Of a stretch of DNA of 28,433 nucleotides, positions 13,446-23,096 are shown piece after piece. The notes under the pieces are model-generated. The model saw only the letters and a list, made by a program, of their open reading frames with translations, was not told where the DNA came from and did no database searches. The stretch's first letter is position 1. Each line of letters opens with the position of its first letter. Source of the DNA: Priapulus caudatus (lineage: Eukaryota > Priapulida > Priapulimorpha > Priapulimorphida > Priapulidae); the NCBI RefSeq assembly GCF_000485595.1, contig NW_014578539.1, positions 32,460 to 60,892 on the forward strand, in the 5' to 3' direction. A program made the position numbers and the translations under genes.

Positions 13446-13472
13446 CCTCTGCCATCCACCACAGCTTCTTCG

Positions 13473-14511
13473 TGCTCTAACCTAGACTGCTATACCCGTT
13501 CGCTGCACGACGTTAGGGTAGCGTGTGGAACTGTCGACCCGGTACCAGTCTATATTATACCGCGCTAACTAAGCCTCGAATCTCGTGTAAACGCGTTTTA
13601 ACCGGACTTAGCACCAACTAAGTACGGTATCAGCTAAGCCGTGTATACGTGTGAACGCAGCTTATATGTCACGGAATTTACCACTGTTAATTTGATAGAT
13701 ATTACAACAGACACAGGCTCATTTACTTCAAAATATATTAAATAATATGCAACATTTTTAAAATGCAAAAATGTATGTAGCCTTATCTATATATGCATAG
13801 TACTTTACAAGTACTAGTTATTACTAGTGCCGAAGACATGGTCTGGAAAACTAAGAATTTCATTGGACTGGCTTATAATTTACCGGGATTGTTTGGCGGT
13901 ACTGGAGAATGCTAATAAACTCACCATACTTTTTCAGGACATTTGCAAACTTGCACACTTCTTTGAACAAGTTTCCATATGTGATTGATCCATCGTCATC
14001 AGGATCATTGCCTTCCCTAAAAAACATAATTTTCCACTCATAGACCTAAATTACATCTAGACATATTACTAGGTTAATTAGTAGCACAGGCACTTGGAAC
14101 GTCTTAATAAAATAAAAAAACGTAAATAAACACGAAATGTATTTACTACCAAAGTCTTAATGTTTCTCTACTCTATTTCGCCTATTATTGCCGATAATTA
14201 CCTGTAAATACCGCTCAAATGCTCATCGGCAACACACAAGTACACCGCACGCATGCCCTGTGCACAGACAACAAGAAGAGAATGAGAACTCTCTTCTTGT
14301 TGTTCAACTTGTTGTTTGTGCACAGGGCGTGCATGCGGTGTACTTGTGTGTTGCAGATGAGCATTTGAGCGGTATTTACAGGTAATTATCGACAATAACA
14401 GGCGAAATAGAGTAGGTATATAAACTGTAGGTACTACTAGTCTAGCTGATAAGGTCTATGTCTCCCTGGGTACTGCCGGAACTAACCCTGGGTACGGTCC
14501 GGTATACCGGA
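13473..14511. repeat. Segment X, copy 2 (cleanest)
   Basis: Starts abruptly at 'gctctaacctagactgc' after the purine tract and ends exactly with CCGGTATACCGG (14499-14510), where body B begins. With copy 3 (22015-23090) it flanks body B as a direct repeat of ~1 kb. It lacks TG..CA ends, a primer site or a polypurine tract next to the body, so it is not an ordinary LTR. It contains the palindrome 14168-14415. Confidence 0.7.
14168..14415. repeat. 248-bp quasi-palindrome
   Basis: The left half begins CTACTCTATTTCGCC and the right half ends GGCGAAATAGAGTAG. The arms pair almost throughout, including 'accgctcaaatgctcat' with 'atgagcatttgagcggt' and 'gcacgcatgccctgtgcac' with 'gtgcacagggcgtgcatgc'. 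The centre has a second hairpin, 'caagaagaga...tctcttcttg'. Because both strands read alike, near-identical 65-codon frames appear on both strands; these are not genes. The symmetry is kept in all three X copies. Confidence 0.85.
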
Positions 14512-14512
14512 A
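14487..14512. other. Element head-to-tail junction at CCGGTATACCGG
   Basis: The right-end sequence 'ggtacggtccggtataccgg' is followed without spacer by the body start 'aaattaagtcttac'. At 24385-24420 the same right-end palindrome continues into 'aacgtaccctgg' instead. At 540 the same body start follows unrelated flank. The junction therefore joins right and left ends precisely, with only one or two bases (aa) of ambiguity. Confidence 0.7.
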
Positions 14513-15192
14513 ATTAAGTCTTACTTATTAGCAAATACATTGATAATTACTCCACCTTCAAAAATTAATAGAAATGTGTGATGTTATTACTTTTTAATAG
14601 GTGTACAGCAAATGGAGGAACAAAAGTATGTAATGGACTATACATTAACAACTACCTAAACATAATTTATGGTCAGGTGACTCAGGTCACTGTGTTCTGA
14701 TTTTTTTGGCTTTCATCCTCACCACTGGTATATTATGTCAGCTAGTTACCAAAGCTTAGCTGTCATGCTGAATTTCCCACATAGTGTATGTGACGCAAGA
14801 AAGAAAAGGCGTGCGACTATTATTCCTGGCAGATGCAGCATTGTTTGCCATTTTTCCTTCGAAATAGGCTAATTGCAGTCACTGCATGCATGATTACCGA
14901 CATAGTACAGTACCTACTACAGTACTGATGGACTATGTACGTTGGCTGTGACTACTACTCTGAGTGATTGCACTATGATATCACAAACAACTTCCTCGTA
15001 ACAGGCAGACACGTGTGGAAATCGAAGCATAACATTAACAGACTACTCTAGCGGGTGTGTTGTCAGCACTTCATTATATCTCATCATCATGTCATGATAT
15101 TCTGCATCATGAGACGGCACGTCTGCCATTATGGTTTTTGTCAGTTAAAAATGGCCATTGCAAAAGACGTGACTCAATCCCAGACAAGGAAT

Positions 15193-15236
15193 GAAGGACA
15201 CATATGACTGAGGAAAGAAGGACACATATGACTGAG
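15193..15236. repeat. 24-bp tandem duplication
   Basis: The unit gaaggacacatatgactgag plus 'gaaa' occurs twice in direct succession (15193-15216, 15217-15236). It is also duplicated in body A near 1300-1345, so it predates the body duplication. Confidence 0.8.
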
Positions 15237-15540
15237 TACATACAAAGTACTTGTAAAAGTGCAAGCCCACCATCTCTTGTGCAACAAGAACTGATAACAG
15301 TAGTATACGTGTCTACAAAAGAAGATTAGGAAAAAGATTCAAGTAAACAGAAATAAATAAAAAATAAACTAACAGGGTTGCTGTTTATGTAGAGGACCCC
15401 TCCCTGATAAGTATATATATATACTTACTTGGTAGCAGATCAAGTAACTTAGCAGGGTTTCTTATACATAGGAGGCACAGTGGCGCACCGCCATTGTCAA
15501 ATTTAACATCGCCGTTGTGAAAATGTTCCTTTATTTACTG

Positions 15541-16397
15541 ATAAGTATATCTTGTATCTATATACCTATAAGTAGGGTCCCTGTATACAGAGAGTTGCGC
15601 CATGACAAGTCGGAAAAAATCGGTCACGTGATCGCTGGACGGCATGTTGTTTCCAAATGGATCCACACCGCTGCCGCTTAAGTACAGCGCTGTATGGATA
15701 CGCTGTACAATGGTCCGTAGTAATTAATTAGACTAATCGTGCTTCAATAAACTCAAAAGTTACAGAGATTATAGCTAAGACATGTGTCTACGTGTACCTA
15801 GATTTCTAGAACTGCAAAACACATGCTACAGCTGTGAGCGAGTGGAGAGTGGAACGCATTTATCTTGTGAATTACAGTTGTCATTATTCTTCCAAAATGA
15901 CTGGCTGCTGTGTTTACACTAAGAAAGTGTACAATTAAGCTATCATATGGCGCGAACGATTTGAGTTACATTTCTAGAAATCTAGATACATATAAACACA
16001 TGTGTTATCTATGATCTCTGTGATTCTTGAGTTTATTGAAGCGCGAGTGGTTTAATTAATTAGCATGTATCTACGCGCGGTATCGCACAGGTTAATATAC
16101 GCACGGTTATGGGCGGTAATAAAGTGTACAATTAAACTATCATATGGCGCGAACGATTTGAGTTACATTTGTAGAAATATAGATACATATAGACACATGT
16201 CTTAGCTATAATCTCTGCAAATTTTGAGTTTATTGAAGCATGATTAGTCTAATTAATTACTACGGACCATTGTACAGCGTATCCATACAGCGCTGTACTT
16301 AAGCGGCAGCGGTGTGAATCCATTTGGAAACAACATGGCGTCAAATCCTGAGTTGGCGCAACTCTCTGTATATAGGGACCCTACCTATAAGTATATC
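15541..16397. repeat. Long inverted repeat with ~190-bp arms
   Basis: The left arm, about 15541-15730, is the reverse complement of about 16251-16397. The inner ~80 bp (from 'tccaaatgga' to 'taattaatta') match nearly perfectly; the outer part pairs through 'agggtcc...atacagagagttgcgcc'. Weak pairing may extend to about 15466 and 16490 ('agcagggtttctt'). The structure could be a MITE with long TIRs, a replication-related palindrome, or an internal foldback. No clear target duplication was seen. Confidence 0.8.
15925..16246. repeat. Direct repeat, ~120 bp, offset ~203
   Basis: The block 'aagtgtacaattaa.ctatcatatggcgcgaacgatttgag...' occurs at about 15925-16050 and 16129-16246, inside the loop of the long inverted repeat. 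The two copies are highly similar and both end in 'gagtttattgaagc'. Confidence 0.75.
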
Positions 16398-16863
16398 AAT
16401 ACATCCTGTATTTGAATCCACAATGCGCGTTTTTTCCCCAAACTGGCCATTACCTCCTTTGTCTAATTTTCCCTCAGAAGAAACCCTGCTTATAGTAAGT
16501 AACATTCTGCACAACAATAAAAAATAATATTAACTGCCCATCACGTATCAATGCCCAGAAAGTATTTTGAGCATGTGAAACATGTACCTTATAGTCCATG
16601 GGCCAGACATGCTCAAATGTACCATTCAGAGGGACCAGCCGGAAGTGGTATAGATTTGAAGCTTAGCCTAGGGTGATTACAAAAAGTCATGATAGCAATC
16701 CCGAAAGAGTAGCTTTCTTGTATATTTTTAGCTCGGAAATATCGTATATATAGTCGATTTGACGTTCTTATGTATTCAATACCCAACCTAGAAATATTCT
16801 TTCCTATGATGTTTTTTTTTGCTGATTTGTACTCATATGGGGTCCTAAAACAAATTCAGCTTG

Positions 16864-16890
16864 GTTGCCCAAATGGCAACTTTGGGCAAC
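16864..16890. repeat. Small perfect hairpin
   Basis: GTTGCCCAAA at 16864-16873 and TTTGGGCAAC at 16881-16890 form a 10-bp stem with a 7-base loop. In body A the matching site near 3366-3395 is broken by indels. Confidence 0.6.
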
Positions 16891-17040
16891 TCTAGTAATT
16901 TGCACAAATCCAAAATGGCCGCTGGACGCCATCTTCAAAATTTAACTTTTTAACCACTTGACCTAAAATGCCATGGTCTGTAATATCTTTTATAGGTGTT
17001 TTATGTGCGTAGAATCCACTTTTGACGTTATTTTTTCGGT

Positions 17041-17080
17041 TCAAGGTCAGGGTCAGAAGCTAAAGGTCAAGTCAAGGTCA
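17041..17080 (+). promoter_or_regulatory. Cluster of AGGTCA-type half-sites
   Basis: Four direct half-sites in 40 bp: TCAAGGTCA (17041-17049), GGGTCA (17050-17055), AAAGGTCA (17062-17069) and TCAAGGTCA (17072-17080). TCAAGGTCA is the extended half-site bound by monomeric nuclear receptors of the ERR/SF-1/FTZ-F1 type. The cluster lies just beyond the 3' end of the minus-strand gene. Binding is inferred from motif alone. Confidence 0.35.
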
Positions 17081-17302
17081 AATTGTACTTTTCAGCAATG
17101 AACAATAAATGGAAATTTCAACTAAATTACATTTTAGTTTATTCATGCACAGGAATGGATAATCCTATATCATTTGACATATTTGGCGATGAAAAACAGT
17201 AAGAAGCCATATTTGAAACGTAATCACACGTGTTAACACGTAGGTTGTAAATTATTTAGCTGCAGTAGGCACAGTCATGGTGCATAGTGCATGAACATTG
17301 GC

Positions 17303-18711
17303 TTACTCCCACTCATCATCCAGGTAATCAGATTCAGAAAGACTATTCTCAACATCCACATGGCCTTCACCCTCATGATCTATACCCTTCACAAAATCCT
17401 CTCCCTCAACATCCTTATTCAACAATTCTCATCTTTAGCCTGAGCATCTCGTCTCTTAGTGTATGGATTTACCAGAGCAGATTCAGTATGACGTGCATGA
17501 AAAATGTTCTTTGTGACAGCCACATGCCTCGGTGGTGCCCAATACACCCATAACACCAGTAAGATTAACACATCTGTGTCATCACTAATCACACGGATCA
17601 CGCCTTGTCCATAGTTAGCAGCCATAAGGACATAGGAGATCATGGTAATGTCGGCTTCATCGTGACCAAATACACCATCGTCCCGAGTAGCCATTGTTGC
17701 ATTTTCTCCTACATTGAAGGTACACAACACGCTTGCCAGCCTCTGCTTGTGTGTTCTTGCTCTTCATGATTGCAGCTCTTTTTGGCAGATAACTGGTAAT
17801 GGAGAGTTTAAATTATAGTCGATGATAACTTCACCGGCCCGCCGCATTCTCTCATGATCCTTGGCCGAGACATCTTGGTACTTGTCGAAGACAATGATTT
17901 TCGCGTCCATCTGGATAGCGACTTAAACGGCATTGAAATAGATGCGATCAGATCTGATAGATCTAGGGACTGCCACCATGTGGCCACACAATATGGTAGA
18001 ACAGCTGTGAAACATCCACGATGACAATGTCAGGAGCTGATGGCAAGACCTCACGCCACCCACACGGCGTTTGCCAACCCTGACTTGTTGCCTTTGCGGA
18101 GACAACCATGCTCATCAATGAGTGATGAAGGCACCTGCACACAGCTCATGGCAAACAGAGGTCCAAGCTCCATCTGCCGCTGCTGACCAATCATCAATAG
18201 CCGGAGAAACATGTTCTCAACGTCTATTACTGGCCTGGCCTGGTTGCTCTTAACCTGCTTCGTGAGAACAGACATTTTCTTGGTAGGGTCGTAGAACCCA
18301 TCAGGGAGACTGGCGATGTATTTGCTTTCCATCTTTCTTCCAATCACAATCGAATAGCAACATTCACACCAGTAGTGGGCAATTTGGCCAGTGACTGGGT
18401 TGTACAGATGAGGGCGGTAAATCTTCAAGTGGATGAGGTATTTCTCCACCTCTGCATCAATGAGATCACGATCATTTGCATCAAAGAACACGGGGGTGCC
18501 TCAACTCTTCATTGAGCTGTTTCTGTGCAGATTGACCTGGTGTAGATGCAGAGTAGATATAGTCCACACGGTCTGACACATGGACAGTGATAGGGAAGGC
18601 ATCGATCCACTCACAAACTAACTCAGCAGACAGAGCTAGCTGGACTGGCTTTAAACATTTTAGTACGAAATGACCAAGAAGGCCTCCAGGATATAGGGGT
18701 ACTTCCAACAA
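17303..18711 (-). pseudogene. FEN/XPG-like nuclease remnant (minus type), copy B
   Basis: Read on the minus strand in at least five frames. 18711-18481 is an N-terminal piece of 76 codons. 18491-18051 is 146 clean codons ending near IDEHGCLRKGNKSG. About 18050-17980 holds DIVIVDVSQLFYHIVW, like the N-terminal Asp strand of FEN nucleases. About 17905-17785 holds IIVFDKYQDVSAKDHERMRR. 17730-17419 holds HDEADITMISYVLMAA and VISDDTDVLILL, like the EAEA...DxD metal-binding block. A Cys-rich tail (CGCHKEHFSCTSY, NPYTK) and an acidic tail ending DDEWE-stop (17305-17303) follow. The segment with a helix-3-turn-helix-like CDT region, expected between DDTDV and the Cys tail, is absent. The family is a high-copy uncharacterised metazoan group that I recognise from memory; nuclease function is inferred from motif order only. 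Confidence 0.6.
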
Positions 18712-20006
18712 TCAATGCTCCAGCGCATTGTCTGGTCCAGCGTTGAAGGTGACCAGAAGTCATTTGCCGAAGTTGCAGGAGGTCTTCTTTGCATGGTGCT
18801 AAACGAAGGTGCTTCAGATGACAGGATCGACGTTGGTTTCGATGACTACGGAGAATCCATCAAGAACGCAGAAAGGAGAGAAGAGAGGTGAAGGGTCAGG
18901 GAGCGAATTCCGCGAACATTCAAACCAGCACAACGGTAAAACAGTGGAGAGATTCCTGTTAGCTCAAAGACAGCAAGCTTTCATAGGTGTTGTAACAAGC
19001 AAATGGAAGAAAGACAAGTACGTAGAGAGGCTAACGGGGAAAACACTTGTCCGTAATCGTGTGGATATACTTGGCTACCAGTTATATCGTTGCTGGCCGG
19101 ATTGAAAGTATGCCAGGCGAGCTGAATCAGTTATAGGAGGACGATGATCCCGAATTCTCTTACATGCAGCCCATGGCCGCAAATCATCTAGCTTGCTGCA
19201 GTCGTCGTGGTATCCGAAGACAACGGATGTTTTGGTTGCTTTGCTTGGCATCAAGCTAGCTTATATCAACCCGATGTTCATAAAGTGGAGTGGCATCTAC
19301 GAGTAAATAGTACATTAGATGTCGACAAAATAGTAGAGAGCATGAGGATCAGTTGTATGTTAGATCCCTTCCAGGCCTACATGCGTTCACTGGATTGCGA
19401 CACTGTCAGCGCCTTTGCGGGCGGGGGTAAGGTAGCAGCGTAAGTGGCAGCAACGCAGAGTCAGGCCAGGTAGCCAGGTGATCAGTTCCAGCGAGTGTTC
19501 CAGCAACTTGGCAGGGACTGGTGTGTGTCAGATGAGTTGTCCCTGGGTCTTCAGAAGTTACTTGCCGAGATGTATTGTGAAACTGCCGGGAAAGCCGACG
19601 TCAATGAATGCGGCTAGTCGTTCAGCCTGAAGAAGGAGACGTTCGACTTAATACGGCCTGCCCTCTGCCATGACACCCTTTTGCAAACACTCTCTAGGCG
19701 ATCGCATATGAGACTGTCTCTATGGAGACGGAGTCTGCAGATGTCCAGAATACCATCACCAGGTAGGATCTGTTGGTGGGGCAGGAGGAATGGCAAATTG
19801 GTCGTCCGACTGGATTGGATGGGCAGTCCGCGCCTCCAAAAGCAGTTTACTGAAGCGGCTATCGTGGCTAGTGCAGAGGTCCTCAGACTTCCATCGTGTC
19901 CTGTCTTACTAACGGCATGCGATGCCGAACCTGTGTCGGCCCAGGAATGTACAAGGACAAAGATGACGACGTGATTGTTGTATCTGAGTATGATGATTCG
20001 CTCTAG
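18697..20006 (+). pseudogene. FEN/XPG-like nuclease remnant (plus type), copy B
   Basis: Head to head with the minus gene, with no spacer. Pieces in order: 18697-18891, open from ATG 18715, with KSFAEV, DDRIDVGFDDY and SIKNAERREE (58 codons); 18904-19107 with NGKTVERFLLAQRQQAF and SKWKKDKYVERL; about 19138-19200, an EDD...HAAHG-type block split by frameshifts; 19200-19443 with VVVSED...PDVHK and DCDTVSAFAGGGK, the equivalent of GCDTxSxFAGKGK in relatives; 19550-19880 with IPSPG and W..G...AP blocks; and a tail with SCLTNGMRCRTCVGPG and DKDDDVIVVSEYDD, ending at TAG 20004-20006. All family blocks after the N-terminus are present, so this is the more complete of the two genes. The N-terminal several hundred residues usual in relatives are missing or lie in an unseen exon. 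Confidence 0.6.
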
Positions 20007-22014
20007 GTAAGGGTCTTGCAACAGTTCAAATATGCAAATAACTTTCCACGTGCTGTTGTTTTTGAGAAAAACTGTATCTATACACCGGATGCGCTTATAG
20101 TTCTTATTTGCTTCTTGTTTCGAACAAAAGAAAGAAACGGGTACTTAATTATTATATATGTGTTAAATCATGGTTGCTCATGGCAACTGCATTAATCCCA
20201 CTGTTTTGACAATATGTACATGAGCTCTTTCTTTATTATATCAGCGAGATGATGCTTTGAAAACCTTCGGACACCAGGCCAGTCTCCAATTGAGGCAAGT
20301 TCTACAATGGCTTTGTAGACGCAGGGACAGGCCAACGAGGATCGAGAGTTTATATAATTAGCTGAATAATTTAAGCGGAGCCTGTAAACTATTATCGTTA
20401 GCTTATGCATTATGCTAAATGTGCTTGGATGGTCTTGCAAAGTAAGCATTGACCTGTTTAGGCCAATGTTGTATGGCTGTTCTATCCGGATTTTGAACGA
20501 AACGTTTACTCTATGGTACCAGATATTAGTTTAGTGCTGATTTTCGGGAGCATGTCAGGTTGCTATTGACAAACAAGGAATTGAAATTTTTAATGTTTTG
20601 TTACTTTTTATATGAACCTATTGACCTCTCTGATATGATTACGCTCAAAACACTTTTTTCGGTTAAATGAATTGTTATTCGTTATATAATTTGACCATTG
20701 GCATTGTAAGCTTTCGGCAGTCTCATGCAATTTCAGATTGACGTCATTTGATCACGTGGATTTCGTGCAGAAGCTCTCATACGAGCTTGCTATCATTGAT
20801 ATAATAACTTCGTTATGCAGTATATCCAAAAAGCTCATTGATAGCACTGGTCCCTCTTATATCTACAAAACCCCTTTTTTTGAGGTCTTGGCCCATGCTA
20901 TTTATGTGTGACTCAAATGAGTATATCTTGTTTGCCATTTTTAAAGCTAAATAATGAAATAAACGCACAAACTGGTAGTTAGTATTGTTGAGCTGGTGAT
21001 ATTGCATTTTCTATTGCTCCCTCTGCAAGCAACTCTCTTCCTGCTTTCCACTCAGCAGTGTATGTCGAAGAGCAACATATCTCTGGTGCGAATGATACAC
21101 TTTGCCTGCTGCACGCATAGTGGGAAACATAGCTGCGTCACACGAGGAGAAAAGTTGCGTTCACCGCTAATTACGCGGCTGCTTAGCCACGGCTTGCTTG
21201 CGCGCGAATGCCTCCAGCTTGCTACGCGTGCGGAATCATATTCGCGCCAACTAAGCGCGTATATTCGGCACCCGTCGCGCCGGTATCGGCTTCGAATTAA
21301 CCGACGGATCGACGGCCATTGCCGGCGGTGCCTATCAATCGCCGTACTGCCCCTGAAAGCCACCGACCGACGGCCAGTGACCTGCCTTGCCTTTTCTGTA
21401 ATGCGTCGGTGCCCTCTGCCTCTGGCCTAGACTGCGTTTGCGGCGCCTGTTTGTCGCAGAGCAGTGTACATTCTCTAGCAGAGCGTGAGGCGGATACCGT
21501 CTACCGGCGGTAAAAACAGAATAAGCGTGGTATTGCTGCCAACCGCTGCAGTAGACGATCGATTAAATGTGACACCTGTGTTAGCGTTTGGTAGGAACAC
21601 GATATTTAAATGCTGCCGCCCGCGACTCGGCCCGGTGCCGATTTTACTTAGCGCGGGAAACGCGCTCTGCGCAAGAATGGCCAGTTGTCTGTACGGTGTG
21701 TAGCTTGCCTACGTGGCCCAGTAAATTTAGGAGCAATTTTTAGTTAGAATTCATACTATTGACACAAGCTTTTCCTACCAGATGGCCTGTGGTGCCTTCT
21801 CAAATTGTGAGAGTTGCCTTTGTGCCTTTTAAATTGCTCGGCTTGCCCATCATTTTAGAGAAATTCAAGGCATTTCTCAATGCCCCCAAAATTGCCTTAC
21901 CCTGCTCGTCGCTTATTCGGGGCCTGCCGCGTATTGATTGTTCGTCTGTGAACGATTGTTCGCTGTTGTTCGCGCTTGTGAACGCTTGTTCGTGTGAATT
22001 GCGAACTGTTAGCG
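20007..22014. other. Non-coding right part of body B
   Basis: AT-rich to about 21120, then CpG-rich at 21150-21700, then mixed. It contains paired GAAC-N4-GTTC sites at 21950-21961 and 21980-21991. No gene was recognised; open frames here are short and not shared with copy A in the same frame. Confidence 0.55.
21150..21700. promoter_or_regulatory. CpG-rich stretch (candidate CpG island)
   Basis: CG dinucleotides are frequent here (for example 'gcgcgaatgc', 'acgcgtgcggaa', 'cgcgccggtatcgg'), against an AT-rich background on both sides. The matching part of body A (about 8430-9060) is also CpG-rich. It may be an unmethylated or regulatory part of the element. No transcription start can be placed. 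Confidence 0.3.
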
Positions 22015-23090
22015 GCTCTACCTAGACTGACCTACCCGTTCGCTGCACGACGTATTTGACGGTAGCGTGTGGAACTGTCGGACCGGTACCAGTCTATTTT
22101 ATACGCTCGCTAACTAGCCTCGATCTCGTGTAACGCGTTTTCACCGGACTTAGCACAATAGTACGGTTTATCTCGCTAAGCCGTGTTACGTGTGAACGCA
22201 TAGCCTTTATGTACGGATTTCATTGTTATTTGTAGATATTACACAGACACAGGTTTCATTTACTTCAAATTTCTAATAATGCAACATTTTAAATGCCCAA
22301 AATGCTATGTAGCTTATCTATATATGGCCATAGGTACTTTACAGTTACTAGTTATTACTAGTGCCGAAGGACCTGGTTTGGAAAACTAAGAATTTCATTG
22401 GACCTGCGCTGTATATTTACCGGGTTGTTTGGCGGTACTGGTAATGCCTAATTTAAACTCACCATACTTCTTTTCAGCGACTTTGCAACTTGCCACTTCT
22501 TTGACAATGTTTCCATTATGTGATTTGATCCATCGTCATCAGCTCATTGCCTTCCCTAAACTATTTTCCACTCCATAGACTAAATTACCTCTAGATATTA
22601 CTAGGTTAATTAGTAGCCACAGGCATTGGACGTCTTAATAAATAAAAAACGGTAATACACACGAAATGTATTTACTACAAGTCTTATGTTTCTCTACTCT
22701 CATTTCGCCTTTATTGCGTATTACCTGTAAATACCGCTCAAATGCTCATCGGCCAACCCACAGAACAAAAACTCACCGCACGCATGCCTGTGCCACAGAC
22801 ACAGAGGGAATGGACCTCTCTTTCTTGTTGTTCCCACTTGTTTGTTTTGTGCACAGGGCGTGCATTGCGGTGTACTTGTTGTGTTGCGTATGAGATATGA
22901 GCGCGTATTTCAGGTATTATCGACCATAACAGACTGCGAACATAGAGTAGGTATATAAACTGTAGTTTACTACTAGCTCTAGCGGATAAGGGTCTATGTC
23001 TCCTGGGTACTGCCGGACTAACCCTGGGTACGGTCGGTATCCGGAAGGTTGACCCTGGTAACTATCTGATATGGTTAGGCAGGGGTTCTC
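22015..23090. repeat. Segment X, copy 3
   Basis: Follows body B and matches 13473-14511, with many 1-2 base indels. It contains the palindrome 22694-22950 and ends in 'tactgccggactaaccctgggtacggtcggtatccgg', then passes into Y. It retains a near-complete 'cctagactg...cgttcgctgcacgacgt' start. Confidence 0.7.
22694..22950. repeat. Quasi-palindrome in X copy 3
   Basis: Same design as 14168-14415: 'ctactctcatttcgcc' at the left and 'gcgaacatagagtag' at the right, with extra small indels in both arms. The arms have decayed independently of copies 1 and 2. Confidence 0.7.
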
Positions 23091-23096
23091 CCAGGA

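Larger units (their letters stand above)
14512..17302. other. Non-coding left part of body B
   Basis: AT-rich, 2.8 kb. It holds, in order, a 24-bp tandem duplication, a long inverted repeat with internal direct repeats, a small hairpin and a group of nuclear-receptor-like half-sites, listed separately. No protein-coding content was recognised. Confidence 0.6.
14512..22014. mobile_element. Element body, copy B
   Basis: A 7.5-kb body collinear with 540-9404 and flanked on both sides by segment X in direct orientation. It carries two head-to-head coding remnants, the inverted repeat at 15541-16397 and a CpG-rich region at 21150-21700. Reading frames are better preserved than in copy A, particularly from 14512 to about 18500. 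No DDE, tyrosine recombinase, Rep/helicase, reverse transcriptase or polymerase motif was recognised, so the mechanism of spread is unknown. Calling it mobile rests on repetition, sharp ends and the gene family. Confidence 0.65.

Noticed and set aside
12752-13462. 236-codon minus-strand open frame, Ser/Pro/Leu-rich
   Set aside because: Arises from the pyrimidine-only strand of the purine tract, with overlapping frames of equal quality; no domain.
14188-14395. Near-identical 65-codon frames on both strands
   Set aside because: Direct consequence of the palindrome; no independent coding evidence.
21950-21991. LexA-type operators
   Set aside because: GAAC-N4-GTTC resembles a bacterial LexA box, but the context is eukaryotic.
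13473-23090. Segments X as LTRs of a retroelement around body B
   Set aside because: No TG..CA ends, primer site, polypurine tract or reverse transcriptase; X is also found without a body between copies 1 and 2.
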